A stretch of 64,000 nucleotides of DNA from Haemophilus parainfluenzae (GTDB lineage Bacteria > Pseudomonadota > Gammaproteobacteria > Enterobacterales > Pasteurellaceae), in assembly GCF_014931275.1 (NCBI RefSeq), contig NZ_CP063110.1, forward strand, positions 62,001 through 126,000, written 5' to 3'. Within the stretch, counting starts at the first letter, position 1. Each line of letters begins with the position of its first letter. Below are positions 32,048 to 41,049 of the stretch, in pieces. The notes below the pieces were generated by a model that saw only the letters and a program-made list of their open reading frames with translations, was not told where the DNA came from and did not search any database. A program made the translations under genes and the position numbers.

Positions 32048-32114
32048 TTTTTTCCTCATTTTTATACGCAATACACAGCGTCATTCTACCCTATTTTATC
32101 TTTTACCAAAGCAT

Positions 32115-32147
32115 AAAAAAGCCATTTAGCTTTCACTAAATGGCTTT
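32115..32147 (-). terminator. Terminator after clpB
   Basis: AAAGCCATTTAG and CTAAATGGCTTT form a perfect 12-bp stem, with a T-run when read on the minus strand. Confidence 0.9.
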
Positions 32148-32158
32148 CATTTTACAAA

Positions 32159-34729
32159 TTATTGTCTGGCTTGAACTTTGCCATCCACATAATCCACTGT
32201 GACCACTTTACCTGGTAATAATTGACCAGATAGAACTTGTTGTGCCAAGCTGTTTTCGATCTCTTGTTGGATTGCACGTTTTAATGGACGCGCCCCATAA
32301 ATTGGGTCGTAACCCACTTCACCAATGAAATCTAATAAAGCTTCAGTAAACACTAATTCGTAACCACGAGTTTCCATACGTTTTGCTAAACGTTCTAATT
32401 GGATACTTGCAATCGCACGGATATTATCTTTACCAAGTGGGTGGAATACCACAGTTTCGTCAATACGGTTGATGAATTCCGGACGGAAATGTTGGCTCAC
32501 CACTGACATCACTAAGGCTTTCATTTCACCATAGCTTTCGTCTTTACTACCTTGGATCAAATCAGAACCCAAGTTAGAGGTCATAATCACCACCGTGTTA
32601 CGGAAGTCCACAGTACGGCCTTGACCATCAGTTAAACGACCATCATCCAATACTTGTAACAAGATATTGAATACATCCGCATGGGCTTTTTCCACTTCAT
32701 CAAGCAAAATCACCGAATATGGACGACGACGTACAGCCTCAGTTAAGTAACCACCTTCTTCATAGCCTACGTAGCCTGGAGGCGCACCCACTAAACGAGA
32801 TACGCTGTGTTTTTCCATAAACTCTGACATATCAATACGCACCATCGCATCTTCGCTGTCAAAGAGGAATTTCGCTAAAGTTTTGCAAAGCTCAGTTTTA
32901 CCTACACCAGTTGGACCTAAGAATAAGAAAGAACCAATTGGGCGGTTAGGATCTGAAAGCCCTGCACGGCTACGACGAATCGCATTTGCTACGGCATCGA
33001 CTGCCTCTTCTTGACCGATCACACGTTTGTGCAATTCTTCTTCCATGCGTAAGAGTTTTTCTTTCTCACCTTCCATCATTTTAGAAACTGGAATGCCGGT
33101 TGCTTTAGAAAGTACTTCCGCAATTTCTTCATCTGTCACACGATAGCGTAATAGGCTCATTTCTTTGCCTTCACCGGTTTCAGCGGCAGCAAGTTGTTTT
33201 TCCAATTCTGGAATACGACCGTATTGAAGCTCAGACATTTTGCTTAAATCGCCAGCACGACGTGCTTGCTCCATTTCAGTTTTCGCCGCATCTAACGCTT
33301 GTTTGATGTGTTGAGAACCTGAAAGCGCTGCTTTTTCTGACTTCCATACTTCTTCAAGCTCAGCATATTCACGTTCTTTGTCAGAAAGTTCTTTTTCTAA
33401 CATTTCTAAACGTTTACGGCTTGCTTCGTCTTCTTCTTTTTGTAACGCCTGTTGTTCCAATTTTAATTGGATGATACGGCGTTCAAGACGATCGAGCGGC
33501 TCAGGTTTAGAGTCAATTTCCATACGGATACTAGAAGCCGCCTCATCGATTAAGTCGATGGCTTTATCCGGCAATTGACGATCGGAAATATAACGATGCG
33601 AAAGTGTTGCCGCTGCCACGATTGCTGGGTCAGTAATATCTACATGGTGATGGATCTCATAACGCTCTTTCAAACCACGTAAGATCGCAATGGTATCTTC
33701 CACACTTGGCTCATCCACAAAGACTTTTTGGAAACGACGCTCAAGTGCAGCATCTTTCTCGATATATTGACGATATTCGTCTAACGTTGTTGCACCCACA
33801 CAGTGTAATTCACCACGTGCCAAACTTGGTTTTAATAAATTACCTGCATCCATCGCACCGTCAGTTTTACCTGCACCAACCATGGTATGGATTTCATCAA
33901 TAAAGAGGATCACGCGACCTTCTTCTTTTGCAAGTTCATTTAATACCGCTTTTAAACGTTCTTCAAATTCACCACGATATTTAGCACCTGCAATCAAGGC
34001 ACCCATATCTAAAGAAAGGACACGTTTGTTTTTCAAGCCTTCCGGTACTTCACCATTGACAATACGTTGTGCCAAACCTTCCACAATAGCGGTTTTACCT
34101 ACACCAGGCTCACCGATTAATACTGGGTTGTTTTTGGTACGACGTTGCAATACTTGAATGGCTCGACGAATTTCTTCATCACGACCAATAACTGGATCGA
34201 GTTTGCCACTTTCAGCACGAGCTGTTAAATCAATCGTATATTTTTCAAGAGCTTGTCTGCTTTCTTCTGCATTTTGATCGTTCACGCTTTGTCCTCCGCG
34301 AATATGTTGAATCGCTTGTAAAATTTGTTCTTTTTTCGCACCACATTTTTTCAAAATGTCATTTAATGCGCCACGCTCTTCAAGCGCCGCTAATAAGAAC
34401 AATTCACTGGAAATAAATTTATCTTGTTTTTGTTGTGCTAATTTGTCACATAAATTCAATAAGTTGAGTAATTGACGAGAAATTTGCACGTCTCCGCCAT
34501 TACCTGACACTTGTGGCAATTTATTCAATTCTGCGTTTAATTCATTACGTAATAACGCGACATTCACGCCACTTGCTGTCAAAATCGGTGCAATTGAACC
34601 GTCTTGTTGATTTAAAAGTGCGGCCAATAAATGCACTGGTTCGATAAACTGATTATCTTTACCAAGCGCTAATGACTGTGCTTCACTAAGTGCTTGTTGG
34701 AATTTAGTGGTAAATTTTTCAATATTCAT
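32159..34729 (-). CDS. clpB: ATP-dependent disaggregase ClpB
   Basis: ClpB works with DnaK to dissolve protein aggregates. The 856-residue product has the Clp N domain (1-145), a first AAA+ module with Walker A 'GEPGVGKT' (206-213) and '[13 protein letters not shown]', the coiled-coil middle domain (about 410-525, Glu/Lys-rich), and a second module with '[15 protein letters not shown]' and 'DEVEKAH'. Length matches E. coli ClpB (857). A heat-shock-type promoter lies about 55 to 80 bases upstream. Confidence 0.98.
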   Translation of the reverse strand: MNIEKFTTKFQQALSEAQSLALGKDNQFIEPVHLLAALLNQQDGSIAPILTASGVNVALLRNELNAELNKLPQVSGNGGDVQISRQLLNLLNLCDKLAQQKQDKFISSELFLLAALEERGALNDILKKCGAKKEQILQAIQHIRGGQSVNDQNAEESRQALEKYTIDLTARAESGKLDPVIGRDEEIRRAIQVLQRRTKNNPVLIGEPGVGKTAIVEGLAQRIVNGEVPEGLKNKRVLSLDMGALIAGAKYRGEFEERLKAVLNELAKEEGRVILFIDEIHTMVGAGKTDGAMDAGNLLKPSLARGELHCVGATTLDEYRQYIEKDAALERRFQKVFVDEPSVEDTIAILRGLKERYEIHHHVDITDPAIVAAATLSHRYISDRQLPDKAIDLIDEAASSIRMEIDSKPEPLDRLERRIIQLKLEQQALQKEEDEASRKRLEMLEKELSDKEREYAELEEVWKSEKAALSGSQHIKQALDAAKTEMEQARRAGDLSKMSELQYGRIPELEKQLAAAETGEGKEMSLLRYRVTDEEIAEVLSKATGIPVSKMMEGEKEKLLRMEEELHKRVIGQEEAVDAVANAIRRSRAGLSDPNRPIGSFLFLGPTGVGKTELCKTLAKFLFDSEDAMVRIDMSEFMEKHSVSRLVGAPPGYVGYEEGGYLTEAVRRRPYSVILLDEVEKAHADVFNILLQVLDDGRLTDGQGRTVDFRNTVVIMTSNLGSDLIQGSKDESYGEMKALVMSVVSQHFRPEFINRIDETVVFHPLGKDNIRAIASIQLERLAKRMETRGYELVFTEALLDFIGEVGYDPIYGARPLKRAIQQEIENSLAQQVLSGQLLPGKVVTVDYVDGKVQARQ

Positions 34730-34782
34730 ATCTTATCTTCTCCTGCATAAAATACTTGGGGTCATCCCCTTTATGAGTAATT

Positions 34783-34810
34783 AAATAAGACCCTTTTTTG
34801 GTATTTCAAG
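34783..34810 (-). promoter_or_regulatory. Sigma-32 (heat-shock) promoter candidate for clpB
   Basis: On the minus strand CTTGAAA (34810-34804) is a perfect -35 element; 13 bases later TCTTATTT (34790-34783) only partly matches CCCCATnT. The expected leader contains a GGGG-ATGA-CCCC hairpin ahead of the ribosome site GGAG. Confidence 0.6.
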
Positions 34811-34864
34811 AGAAAAAATAGACTATTTTTAATTTTTTCTATCAAACTTTACGTCTTGATAGGT

Positions 34865-35437
34865 TTAAGCAACTAAGATTTGATGAAGTGGCACGTCCCA
34901 CACTTCTGTGGGAAGCTGTTCGACTTGCTGACATTGATGGGCTAATCCCACAGGGATAAAAGAAGTATTTTGCCAATGTTGTAAGGTACGATCATAAAAA
35001 CCACCGCCCATACCTAGACGATTTCCTTGTTTATCAAACGCGACGAGTGGCGTAAAAAGAATATCTAATTCATCCAAAGGCAATACGTTTTGCACATTGA
35101 GTTTGGGCTCACAAATGCCAAATTTATTTTTCAGCATCGGTGTATCTGGCAAATAACGTAAAAACAAAAGGTGGTTAGGATTGAAAGGGTGTAATACCGG
35201 CAAATAAACGTGCTTATCTTGTGCCCAAAGGGTTTTAATAAGTTTATCTGTGGAGATTTCTCCATCAAAGGAAACATACAAGGCAATATGCTGCGCATTT
35301 CGTTCTTCAATTAATGCAAGAGCTTGTTGAGTAATGGAATCTTCCGCCTGTTGCTGCTGAAGTGCGGTCAAATTTGCTCGTGTTTTACGAATTTGTTGAC
35401 GGAGTTGATTGCGAAGCGTTTGCTGTGTTGATTTCAT
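34865..35437 (-). CDS. fau: 5-formyltetrahydrofolate cyclo-ligase
   Basis: This YgfA/MTHFS-family enzyme recycles 5-formyl-tetrahydrofolate to methenyl-THF. The 190-residue product has the N-terminal basic helix 'RNQLRQQIRKTRANLTALQQ' and the conserved 'DELDILFTPLVAFDKQGNRLGMGGGFYDRTL' region with the GGGFYDR motif. The frame is open for 32 more codons upstream but these run into the 6S RNA, so the ATG at 35437 is chosen. The ssrS-fau pair is conserved in gamma-proteobacteria, where both can be cotranscribed. Confidence 0.93.
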   Translation of the reverse strand: MKSTQQTLRNQLRQQIRKTRANLTALQQQQAEDSITQQALALIEERNAQHIALYVSFDGEISTDKLIKTLWAQDKHVYLPVLHPFNPNHLLFLRYLPDTPMLKNKFGICEPKLNVQNVLPLDELDILFTPLVAFDKQGNRLGMGGGFYDRTLQHWQNTSFIPVGLAHQCQQVEQLPTEVWDVPLHQILVA

Positions 35438-35464
35438 TCGATTGGAAAGAATGGATTTAAGAGA

Positions 35465-35660
35465 AAGGTCCCAGAGTGCCGCTACGAGTAGTAGTCCTTG
35501 AACCCGACGGTCCAAGGAAACCGGTAAGGCCATTTTTAGGTTTCTTTAGTCCAATGACAAAGTCAAAGGTCAAGCCTACACACCAATGGCGGGAAACCGA
35601 TTTATAAAGTTCTAAGTATCGGCTCAGGGACATAACCCATCCACGAACACCCCAGGAAAT
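35465..35660 (-). ncRNA. ssrS: 6S RNA
   Basis: Read on the minus strand the segment begins ATTTCCTGGGGTG and contains GTCCCTGAGCCGATACTT, nearly identical to the E. coli 6S 5' region, and later GGGTTCAAGG and CGGCACTCTGGGA matching its 3' region. The 5' TCCTGGGGTG (35657-35648) pairs fully with the 3' CACTCTGGGA (35478-35469) as the closing stem. 6S RNA mimics an open promoter and sequesters sigma-70 RNA polymerase. A TATAAA box lies upstream. Position immediately before fau is as in other gamma-proteobacteria. Ends are estimated to within a few bases. Confidence 0.93.
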
Positions 35661-35708
35661 CTTTTAAATTTATACTAGCTCAATTTGATTGGTTTGACTA
35701 GCCTTTAT

Positions 35709-35749
35709 TTGAATAATTTTGCTTATTCAAGCACGTCCCACAAGGGACG
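35709..35749 (-). terminator. Two tandem hairpins after bamD
   Basis: On the minus strand CGTCCC-ttgt-GGGACG (35749-35734) is followed by TTGAATAA-gcaaaa-TTATTCAA (35730-35709). Both stems are perfect; neither has a classic T-run. They separate bamD from the 6S promoter. Confidence 0.6.
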
Positions 35750-35752
35750 GGA

Positions 35753-36544
35753 TTATTTTTTAACCGGTTGAATTAAATCAGACTCTTCCGGTTTTTTCAC
35801 GTCCGCAAATTGTTTATCTTTATTCGCATCGATGACTTGTTGAGTTTGACTCGCTAATTGTTGTAAACCCATTTTTTCATAGGCTTCTTTCATTAAGAAT
35901 AAACCTTCGTAAGTCGCTTTGGCATCTGGATATTGTTGTAACATACCCACTACACGGTTTGCTACAGCTACCCATGCATCACGTTTTGCATAGAATTTTG
36001 CAATTTCTAATTCATGACGAGCTAATGAATCTTTGATGTATGCCATACGTGCTACTGCATCTTGTGAATATGGGCTATTTGGGAACGCACGCACTAAGCT
36101 TTGGAAGTTTGAAAACGCCGTTTTCATTGAAGTTGTTTCACGCGTTGCACGATCGATACCAAAGAAGTCTTGAATCATGTTATCAGCCGTTGCCAAGTTA
36201 GTTAAACCCGCCATATACACTGCATAGTCACGGTTTGGACTTTGTGGGAATTGGTGTAAGTAGTTATCTACAGTTACCAACGTTGCGGTGTAATCTTGCG
36301 TTTTATAGTTTGCATAAATTAAATCAAGCATTGCTTGCTCTTGGTAAGTACTACCAGGGAAACGCTCTGTTGCTGCTTTTAAATAACGAATCGAGTCAGA
36401 ATAGCTTCCTTCTTGCAATGCTGCGGCCCCTTTTGCATAAAGATCATCAACAGAAGCTTGTTCCACTTCTTTATTACCACTGCTACAAGCTGCAATCGCG
36501 AATGAGGTCAATGCAATAAGTGCAAGAGATTTTATTTTACGCAT
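35753..36544 (-). CDS. bamD: Outer membrane assembly lipoprotein BamD
   Basis: BamD (ComL) is the essential lipoprotein of the BAM complex that folds outer-membrane barrels. The 263-residue product has a lipobox with Cys20 ('FAIAACSSG') and five TPR-like repeats, for example 'LYAKGAAALQEGSYSDSIRYL' split near 45-65 and 'SPNRDYAVYMAGL'. The ATG at 36544 gives a proper signal peptide; ten extra upstream codons are unlikely. Divergent from rluD, as in most gamma-proteobacteria. Confidence 0.96.
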   Translation of the reverse strand: MRKIKSLALIALTSFAIAACSSGNKEVEQASVDDLYAKGAAALQEGSYSDSIRYLKAATERFPGSTYQEQAMLDLIYANYKTQDYTATLVTVDNYLHQFPQSPNRDYAVYMAGLTNLATADNMIQDFFGIDRATRETTSMKTAFSNFQSLVRAFPNSPYSQDAVARMAYIKDSLARHELEIAKFYAKRDAWVAVANRVVGMLQQYPDAKATYEGLFLMKEAYEKMGLQQLASQTQQVIDANKDKQFADVKKPEESDLIQPVKK

Positions 36545-36653
36545 TCTTTTTTCCTTAATTTTTACGAAAATCAATAAATAAGTTACAATTAACGAATATT
36601 GTATAGAACATTACACAATAAGCCAACTTTTTAAATTTTTAGATGGATTTTTT

Positions 36654-37628
36654 ATGCCACAAATGACCTTAACGGCTGAAATTCAGCCCGAACAAATGGG
36701 ACAGCGTTTAGACCAAACCCTCGCAGAGTTGTTCCCAGAATATTCCCGTTCGCGTTTAAAAACCTGGATTGAAGCAAAACAGGTAAAAATGAACGGTGAA
36801 ATTGCCGATATTCCACGTGCAAAAGTTTATGGCGGAGAGCAAATTGAGATTTCGGTAGAAGTGGAAGATGAAAACCGTTTTGAGCCACAAAATATTCCAC
36901 TCAATATCGTTTATGAAGATGACGATATTATCGTGATTAACAAACCTAAAGATCTCGTCGTCCACCCTGGTGCAGGCAATCCGGATGGCACGGTACTTAA
37001 TGCACTACTCTATCACTATCCACCTATTGCCGAAGTACCGCGCGCAGGAATTGTGCATCGTTTAGATAAAGACACAACGGGTCTCATGGTTGTTGCTAAA
37101 ACGATTCCTGCACAAACGAAACTCGTGCGTGACTTGCAAAAACGCAAGATCACTCGTGAATACGAAGCCGTCGCCAGTGGCATTATGACCAAAGGTGGAA
37201 CCGTAGACCAACCAATGGCTCGCCACGCGACAAAACGCACATTGATGGCGGTTCACCCAATGGGTAAACCCGCTGTGACGCACTACCGCATTATGGAAAA
37301 TTTCCGTAATTACACGCGTTTACGCTTACGTTTAGAAACCGGTCGAACTCACCAAATTCGTGTGCACATGGCACATATTGCGCATCCATTATTAGGTGAT
37401 CAAACTTACGGAGGTCGTCCTCGCCCACCTAAAAATGCAAGCGAAGCCTTCAATGAGGTTCTGCGTAATTTTAAACGCCAAGCCTTACATGCGGTTATGT
37501 TGCGTTTAGCTCACCCAATTACAGGTGAAATGATGGAATGGTATGCCCCATTGCCAGATGACTTTGTCGAATTACTGCATGCCTTAAAAGCGGATTACCT
37601 CGAACATAAAGACGAATTGGATTATTAA
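36654..37628 (+). CDS. rluD: 23S rRNA pseudouridine synthase RluD
   Basis: RluD makes pseudouridines 1911, 1915 and 1917 in helix 69 of 23S rRNA. The 324-residue product has an N-terminal S4 domain (about 16-75) and the catalytic 'HRLDKDTTGL' with Asp138. Pseudouridine 1915 is then methylated by RlmH, encoded at 1900. pgeF starts one base after the stop, a conserved pair. Confidence 0.97.
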   Translation: MPQMTLTAEIQPEQMGQRLDQTLAELFPEYSRSRLKTWIEAKQVKMNGEIADIPRAKVYGGEQIEISVEVEDENRFEPQNIPLNIVYEDDDIIVINKPKDLVVHPGAGNPDGTVLNALLYHYPPIAEVPRAGIVHRLDKDTTGLMVVAKTIPAQTKLVRDLQKRKITREYEAVASGIMTKGGTVDQPMARHATKRTLMAVHPMGKPAVTHYRIMENFRNYTRLRLRLETGRTHQIRVHMAHIAHPLLGDQTYGGRPRPPKNASEAFNEVLRNFKRQALHAVMLRLAHPITGEMMEWYAPLPDDFVELLHALKADYLEHKDELDY

Positions 37629-37629
37629 G

Positions 37630-38367
37630 ATGAAAGCCATTGTTCCAAACTGGAATGTTCCACCACATATCCAAGCGTTTACAACTACGAGAGAAGGTGG
37701 CGTAAGCCTGCCGCCTTTCGATAGTTTCAATTTGGGTGATCATGTCGAAGATGATAAAAGTGCGGTCAAAACTAACCGCACTTTATTGGTCGAAAAATTT
37801 AATCTGCCACATTTCCCGTTGTTTTTAACTCAAACGCACAGCACTCGTGTAATTACGGTGCCTTATGAGGGTAATAATTTAGAGGCTGATGCGGTTTACA
37901 CCAATCAACCTAACCAAGTATGTTTGGTGATGACAGCTGATTGCTTACCGGTTTTATTCACCAATAAGCAAGGGACTGAAATAGCGGCGGCACATGCGGG
38001 CTGGCGTGGACTCTGTGATGGAGTGTTAGAAGAAACGATGAAATGTTTCCAATCTGCCCCCGAAGAGATTATTGCGTGGTTTGGGCCTGCTATCGGACCT
38101 AATGCGTTCCAAGTAGGCAAAGAAGTGATTGAACAATTTATGGCTTTTGACCCGATTGCAGAAACGGCTTTTCGACCCGATCCGAATGAATCCGGAAAAT
38201 ACCTCGGCAATCTTTATCAAATTGCTACTCAACGCCTCAACAAATTAGGGATTACCCAAATTTACGGTGGGGAACATTGCACATTCAATGAAAAAGAGAC
38301 CTTCTTTTCCTATCGTCGAGATGGCAAAACAGGAAGAATGGCGAGTCTGATTTGGATAAAAAAATAA
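37630..38367 (+). CDS. pgeF: PgeF (YfiH/LACC1-family) protein
   Basis: A 245-residue member of the YfiH/DUF152 family. These proteins act on purine nucleosides or on mis-incorporated amino acids in muropeptide precursors; PgeF edits L-Ser out of UDP-MurNAc-L-Ser in E. coli. Conserved metal ligands are visible: 'LTQTHSTRVI', 'MTADCLPVLF' and 'AAAHAGWRGLCDGVL'. Codons 43-52 overlap a perfect inverted USS pair, yet the protein keeps family length and alignment there. It is coupled to rluD. Confidence 0.93.
   Translation: MKAIVPNWNVPPHIQAFTTTREGGVSLPPFDSFNLGDHVEDDKSAVKTNRTLLVEKFNLPHFPLFLTQTHSTRVITVPYEGNNLEADAVYTNQPNQVCLVMTADCLPVLFTNKQGTEIAAAHAGWRGLCDGVLEETMKCFQSAPEEIIAWFGPAIGPNAFQVGKEVIEQFMAFDPIAETAFRPDPNESGKYLGNLYQIATQRLNKLGITQIYGGEHCTFNEKETFFSYRRDGKTGRMASLIWIKK
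37756..37785. repeat. Inverted USS pair within pgeF coding sequence
   Basis: AAAGTGCGGT (37757-37766) and ACCGCACTTT (37775-37784) form a perfect 10-bp stem with an 8-base loop, in frame within pgeF (encoding Lys-Ser-Ala-Val ... Asn-Arg-Thr-Leu). It resembles the intergenic USS terminators but lies early in a gene and lacks a T-run. Confidence 0.9.
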
Positions 38368-38381
38368 ACCTATCAATACAA

Positions 38382-38410
38382 CAAACCGCACCTTAAAGTG
38401 CGGTTTATTT
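38382..38410. terminator. Inverted USS pair between pgeF and ruvX
   Basis: AACCGCAC and GTGCGGTT form the stem between convergent genes; the left copy reads GCACCTT, one change from the core. Confidence 0.8.
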
Positions 38411-38415
38411 TTGGC

Positions 38416-38835
38416 TTATTCTGAATAGTTTTCAAACCAACTTTCTAAAATCAAGCAAGCAGAAATCCCATCTACTTTGCCTTTATTGAGAGCACGATAA
38501 CCGCCACGTTGGAAAATTTCATCTCGCGCAGAAACCGTCGTTAAGCGCTCATCTTGCAGTTCTACTTTGATACCGAAACGACCATTTAAGCGGTTGGCAA
38601 ATTTTTTCGCACGAAGTGTTAAATCTTGCTCGGTACCATCCATATTTAAAGGCAATCCCACCACAATAACATCAGGCTTCCAGTCTTTTAAGCATTTTTC
38701 AATAGCATCCCAGTTTGGAATGCCATCTTGCGCTTTAAATGCAGGTAAGGCTTGCGCCGTATCCGTGATACTTTGCCCGACTGCACAACCAATGCTTTTT
38801 GTGCCAAAATCAAACGCGATTGCTGTGATGGCCAT
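38416..38835 (-). CDS. ruvX: Putative Holliday-junction resolvase / 16S pre-rRNA nuclease YqgF
   Basis: A 139-residue RNase H-fold protein of the YqgF/RuvX family; in E. coli it processes the 16S rRNA 5' end. It starts '[20 protein letters not shown]' with the first catalytic Asp and contains '[16 protein letters not shown]' and '[11 protein letters not shown]', all family signatures. Start overlaps the yqgE stop by one base (TAATG). Third gene of a rsmE-yqgE-ruvX operon. Confidence 0.96.
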   Translation of the reverse strand: MAITAIAFDFGTKSIGCAVGQSITDTAQALPAFKAQDGIPNWDAIEKCLKDWKPDVIVVGLPLNMDGTEQDLTLRAKKFANRLNGRFGIKVELQDERLTTVSARDEIFQRGGYRALNKGKVDGISACLILESWFENYSE

Positions 38836-39395
38836 TAACTGTGCCCCACTTGTGAAAAGACAAAATTATGAGGATTAATCCCTAATAATTGATTCGCGGC
38901 AGGATAACGATCTTCATAAATCGTTTCAAATAAAATAGTGTCTGAAGCTGGTGCCACTAACCAGGCATTATCTGCAATCTCTTGTTCTAACTGTCCTGCT
39001 GTCCAACTTGCACAACCGAGCGCAACAAGATATTTTTCGGGTGCACCCTCTGAACCAAAGGTTTCCACAATATCTGCCGAAGTGGTGAGATACATCTCAT
39101 CGGTAATTTTATAACTGTGCTCAAATTCTTTCGCGGTTTTCTTATGCAGAATAAAACCACGCTCAGAATGTACTGGGCCACCCGCAAGTACAAGTTCATT
39201 GCTAAAAGTGCGGTCATTTTTCATCATAAAATTCATTTTTGAATACAACTCAGCAATGCTTAAATCGGTGGGTTGATTAATCACTAAACCCATCGAACCT
39301 TGCTCATTATGCTCACACATATACACCACGGTATTTTGGAAATAATCCTCCAACTGTGGCATCGCAATTAAAAATTGCCCTTGTAAATCCATCAT
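38835..39395 (-). CDS. yqgE: UPF0301 family protein YqgE
   Basis: A 186-residue protein of the DUF179/UPF0301 family; function unknown, almost always next to ruvX. Features: '[22 protein letters not shown]' region at the N-terminus and '[15 protein letters not shown]'. The ATG at 39395 overlaps the rsmE stop (TAATG), fixing the start over the seven-codon longer frame; ATG one codon later is also possible. Overlaps ruvX at its end in the same manner, so the three genes are coupled. A USS lies inside. Confidence 0.94.
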   Translation of the reverse strand: MMDLQGQFLIAMPQLEDYFQNTVVYMCEHNEQGSMGLVINQPTDLSIAELYSKMNFMMKNDRTFSNELVLAGGPVHSERGFILHKKTAKEFEHSYKITDEMYLTTSADIVETFGSEGAPEKYLVALGCASWTAGQLEQEIADNAWLVAPASDTILFETIYEDRYPAANQLLGINPHNFVFSQVGHS

Positions 39396-40129
39396 TATCC
39401 CAAATCTCCAAAACAAATTTGCAACGCACTAATCGCCGCTAAAGAGGCTGTTTCTGTACGTAACACACGCTTTCCTAATAAAATTTCAGTAAATCCTTGT
39501 TGTTCAGTTTGAGCAATTTCTTGAGGTGATAAACCGCCTTCTGAACCAATAAGCAAACGAACACCTTCTTTTGGAATAGAAGGCAAGGTTTTAATTGAAT
39601 ATTGGGCTCTTGGATGTAAATTCAATTTCAACGCGCCATCATTTTCTGCACACCAATCTTGTAATTTCATTAATGGACGAATTTCTGGCACAACGTTACG
39701 GCCACATTGTTCACAAGCTGCAATAGCAATTTTTTGCCATTGCTGGATTTTCTTATCCATACGTTCACCATCCAACTTCACGCCACAGCGTTCTGACCAT
39801 AATGGTGTAATCACATTCACGCCCAATTCCACAGATTTTTGAATAGTAAATTCCATTCGATCGCCGCGTGAAATAACCTGCCCTAAATGAATCGATAAAT
39901 TCGACTCCTTATCACTCAATTCACAACCAAGAATTTCCACTTTAACGGCTTTTTTGCTCGCTTCAATAATTTTTGCTGGATAAATATGATTACTACCATC
40001 AAATAATTCAATTTGCTCACCTTCAGTCATGCGAAGTACACGCCCTACATGATTAGCCGCATCCTCTGAAAGTTGGCAAGTAGATTGATTTTTAAGGGAT
40101 TCTGGATGATAAATTCTTGGAATACGCAT
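39395..40129 (-). CDS. rsmE: 16S rRNA (uracil-1498-N3)-methyltransferase RsmE
   Basis: RsmE methylates U1498 in 16S rRNA. The 244-residue protein has a PUA-like N-terminal domain ('[12 protein letters not shown]') and a SPOUT knot with '[14 protein letters not shown]' and '[17 protein letters not shown]'. It is first in the operon with yqgE and ruvX, a common gamma-proteobacterial order. Confidence 0.97.
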   Translation of the reverse strand: MRIPRIYHPESLKNQSTCQLSEDAANHVGRVLRMTEGEQIELFDGSNHIYPAKIIEASKKAVKVEILGCELSDKESNLSIHLGQVISRGDRMEFTIQKSVELGVNVITPLWSERCGVKLDGERMDKKIQQWQKIAIAACEQCGRNVVPEIRPLMKLQDWCAENDGALKLNLHPRAQYSIKTLPSIPKEGVRLLIGSEGGLSPQEIAQTEQQGFTEILLGKRVLRTETASLAAISALQICFGDLG

Positions 40130-40152
40130 AATATTGAGTCTTTGATATAAGG

Positions 40153-40183
40153 AAAAAGTGCGGTCATTTTCAACCGCACTTTT
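40153..40183. terminator. Inverted USS pair between fadR and rsmE
   Basis: AAAAGTGCGGT and ACCGCACTTTT form a perfect 11-bp stem downstream of fadR on the minus strand, followed by T-rich sequence. Confidence 0.85.
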
Positions 40184-40187
40184 AATA

Positions 40188-40916
40188 TTATTCTGTTGCT
40201 AAATCTTTTGGCAAACTTTCTAAAATGGCTCGCCAGTAGGCGGAGGTAACTTGTTTGTGTTTACGAATACATTCCACCACTAAATCAGATTGACCTTTTT
40301 CACAAATATCACGCAATTCTACATAAAAATCATGTGTCACTTGGCGATGTTTTTCGTTACTAAAGAATAGCAAACCAATTTTATGATAAACCCCACGTAA
40401 GCTATTGAAAATTAAACGATAGAAAGGTTTATTAGCCATTACGGTAAACTGACGAAATAAGGCATAGTCAAATTCCATGTAGCTTTCAGCGGTATTCTCT
40501 AAAGCATCCATCCCTTTGAACAAGGCTGCAGAAGCTTTAGGTGAATTTTTTACTGCCTCATAAATATAAGATTCTGACATGCGACTACGCAATGACAACA
40601 TATTTTCAATAATTAACGGCGCACTTTGGCGATCTAAGGTAATTAAGGTTTCAATGATGCTTGGACCAGCTGTATCCCAAATATCATTGACTTTTGTCGG
40701 CTTGCCGTGTTGAATGGTAAGCCAGCCATCACGAGCCAAACGCTGTAATACTTCACGTAATGTGGTGCGTGTTACGCCGATTTTATCAGCTAAATCACGC
40801 TCAGAAGGAAGATTGGTGCCGGCGGGAAATACATCATCCCAAATACTTCTAACAATATATTCTTCGGCAAGCGCAGCTGGGCTTTGAGCCCGTAAAAGGG
40901 TATTATCTGTTTGCAT
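40188..40916 (-). CDS. fadR: Fatty-acid metabolism regulator FadR
   Basis: FadR is a GntR-family factor that responds to long-chain acyl-CoA. The 242-residue product has the winged-helix N-terminus '[20 protein letters not shown]' (20 residues, almost identical to E. coli) and an acyl-CoA-binding C-terminal domain. The frame is open for 44 more codons, mostly Phe/Tyr-rich and lying over the nhaB promoter, so the ATG at 40916 is used. Haemophilus lacks most beta-oxidation genes, so the regulon is probably fatty-acid synthesis. Divergent from nhaB as in E. coli. Confidence 0.95.
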   Translation of the reverse strand: MQTDNTLLRAQSPAALAEEYIVRSIWDDVFPAGTNLPSERDLADKIGVTRTTLREVLQRLARDGWLTIQHGKPTKVNDIWDTAGPSIIETLITLDRQSAPLIIENMLSLRSRMSESYIYEAVKNSPKASAALFKGMDALENTAESYMEFDYALFRQFTVMANKPFYRLIFNSLRGVYHKIGLLFFSNEKHRQVTHDFYVELRDICEKGQSDLVVECIRKHKQVTSAYWRAILESLPKDLATE

Positions 40917-40968
40917 GAGTATGAAATAAATATAAAAAAGTCTAAAAAGATCAAAAAAATGTGATTTA

Positions 40969-40996
40969 TTGAATAAATCTTTAACTGGTCTATTAT
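40969..40996 (+). promoter_or_regulatory. nhaB promoter with FadR-like half-site
   Basis: TTGAAT and TATTAT are 16 bases apart. Between them AACTGGTC (40983-40990) equals the left half of the FadR operator; the right half is not recognisable. Confidence 0.5.
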
Positions 40997-41049
40997 CCTT
41001 TAAAGCAGTATATATTACAATGATAGGACTATAAAAAACGGAGTTCAAT

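Noticed and set aside
35438..35533. 32-codon N-terminal extension of fau
   Set aside because: It runs through the 3' part of 6S RNA and has no similarity to the family; the internal ATG at 35437 gives the usual length.
40917..41048. 44-codon extension of fadR
   Set aside because: It covers the nhaB promoter region and is Phe/Tyr-rich; FadR length and start agree with the internal ATG.
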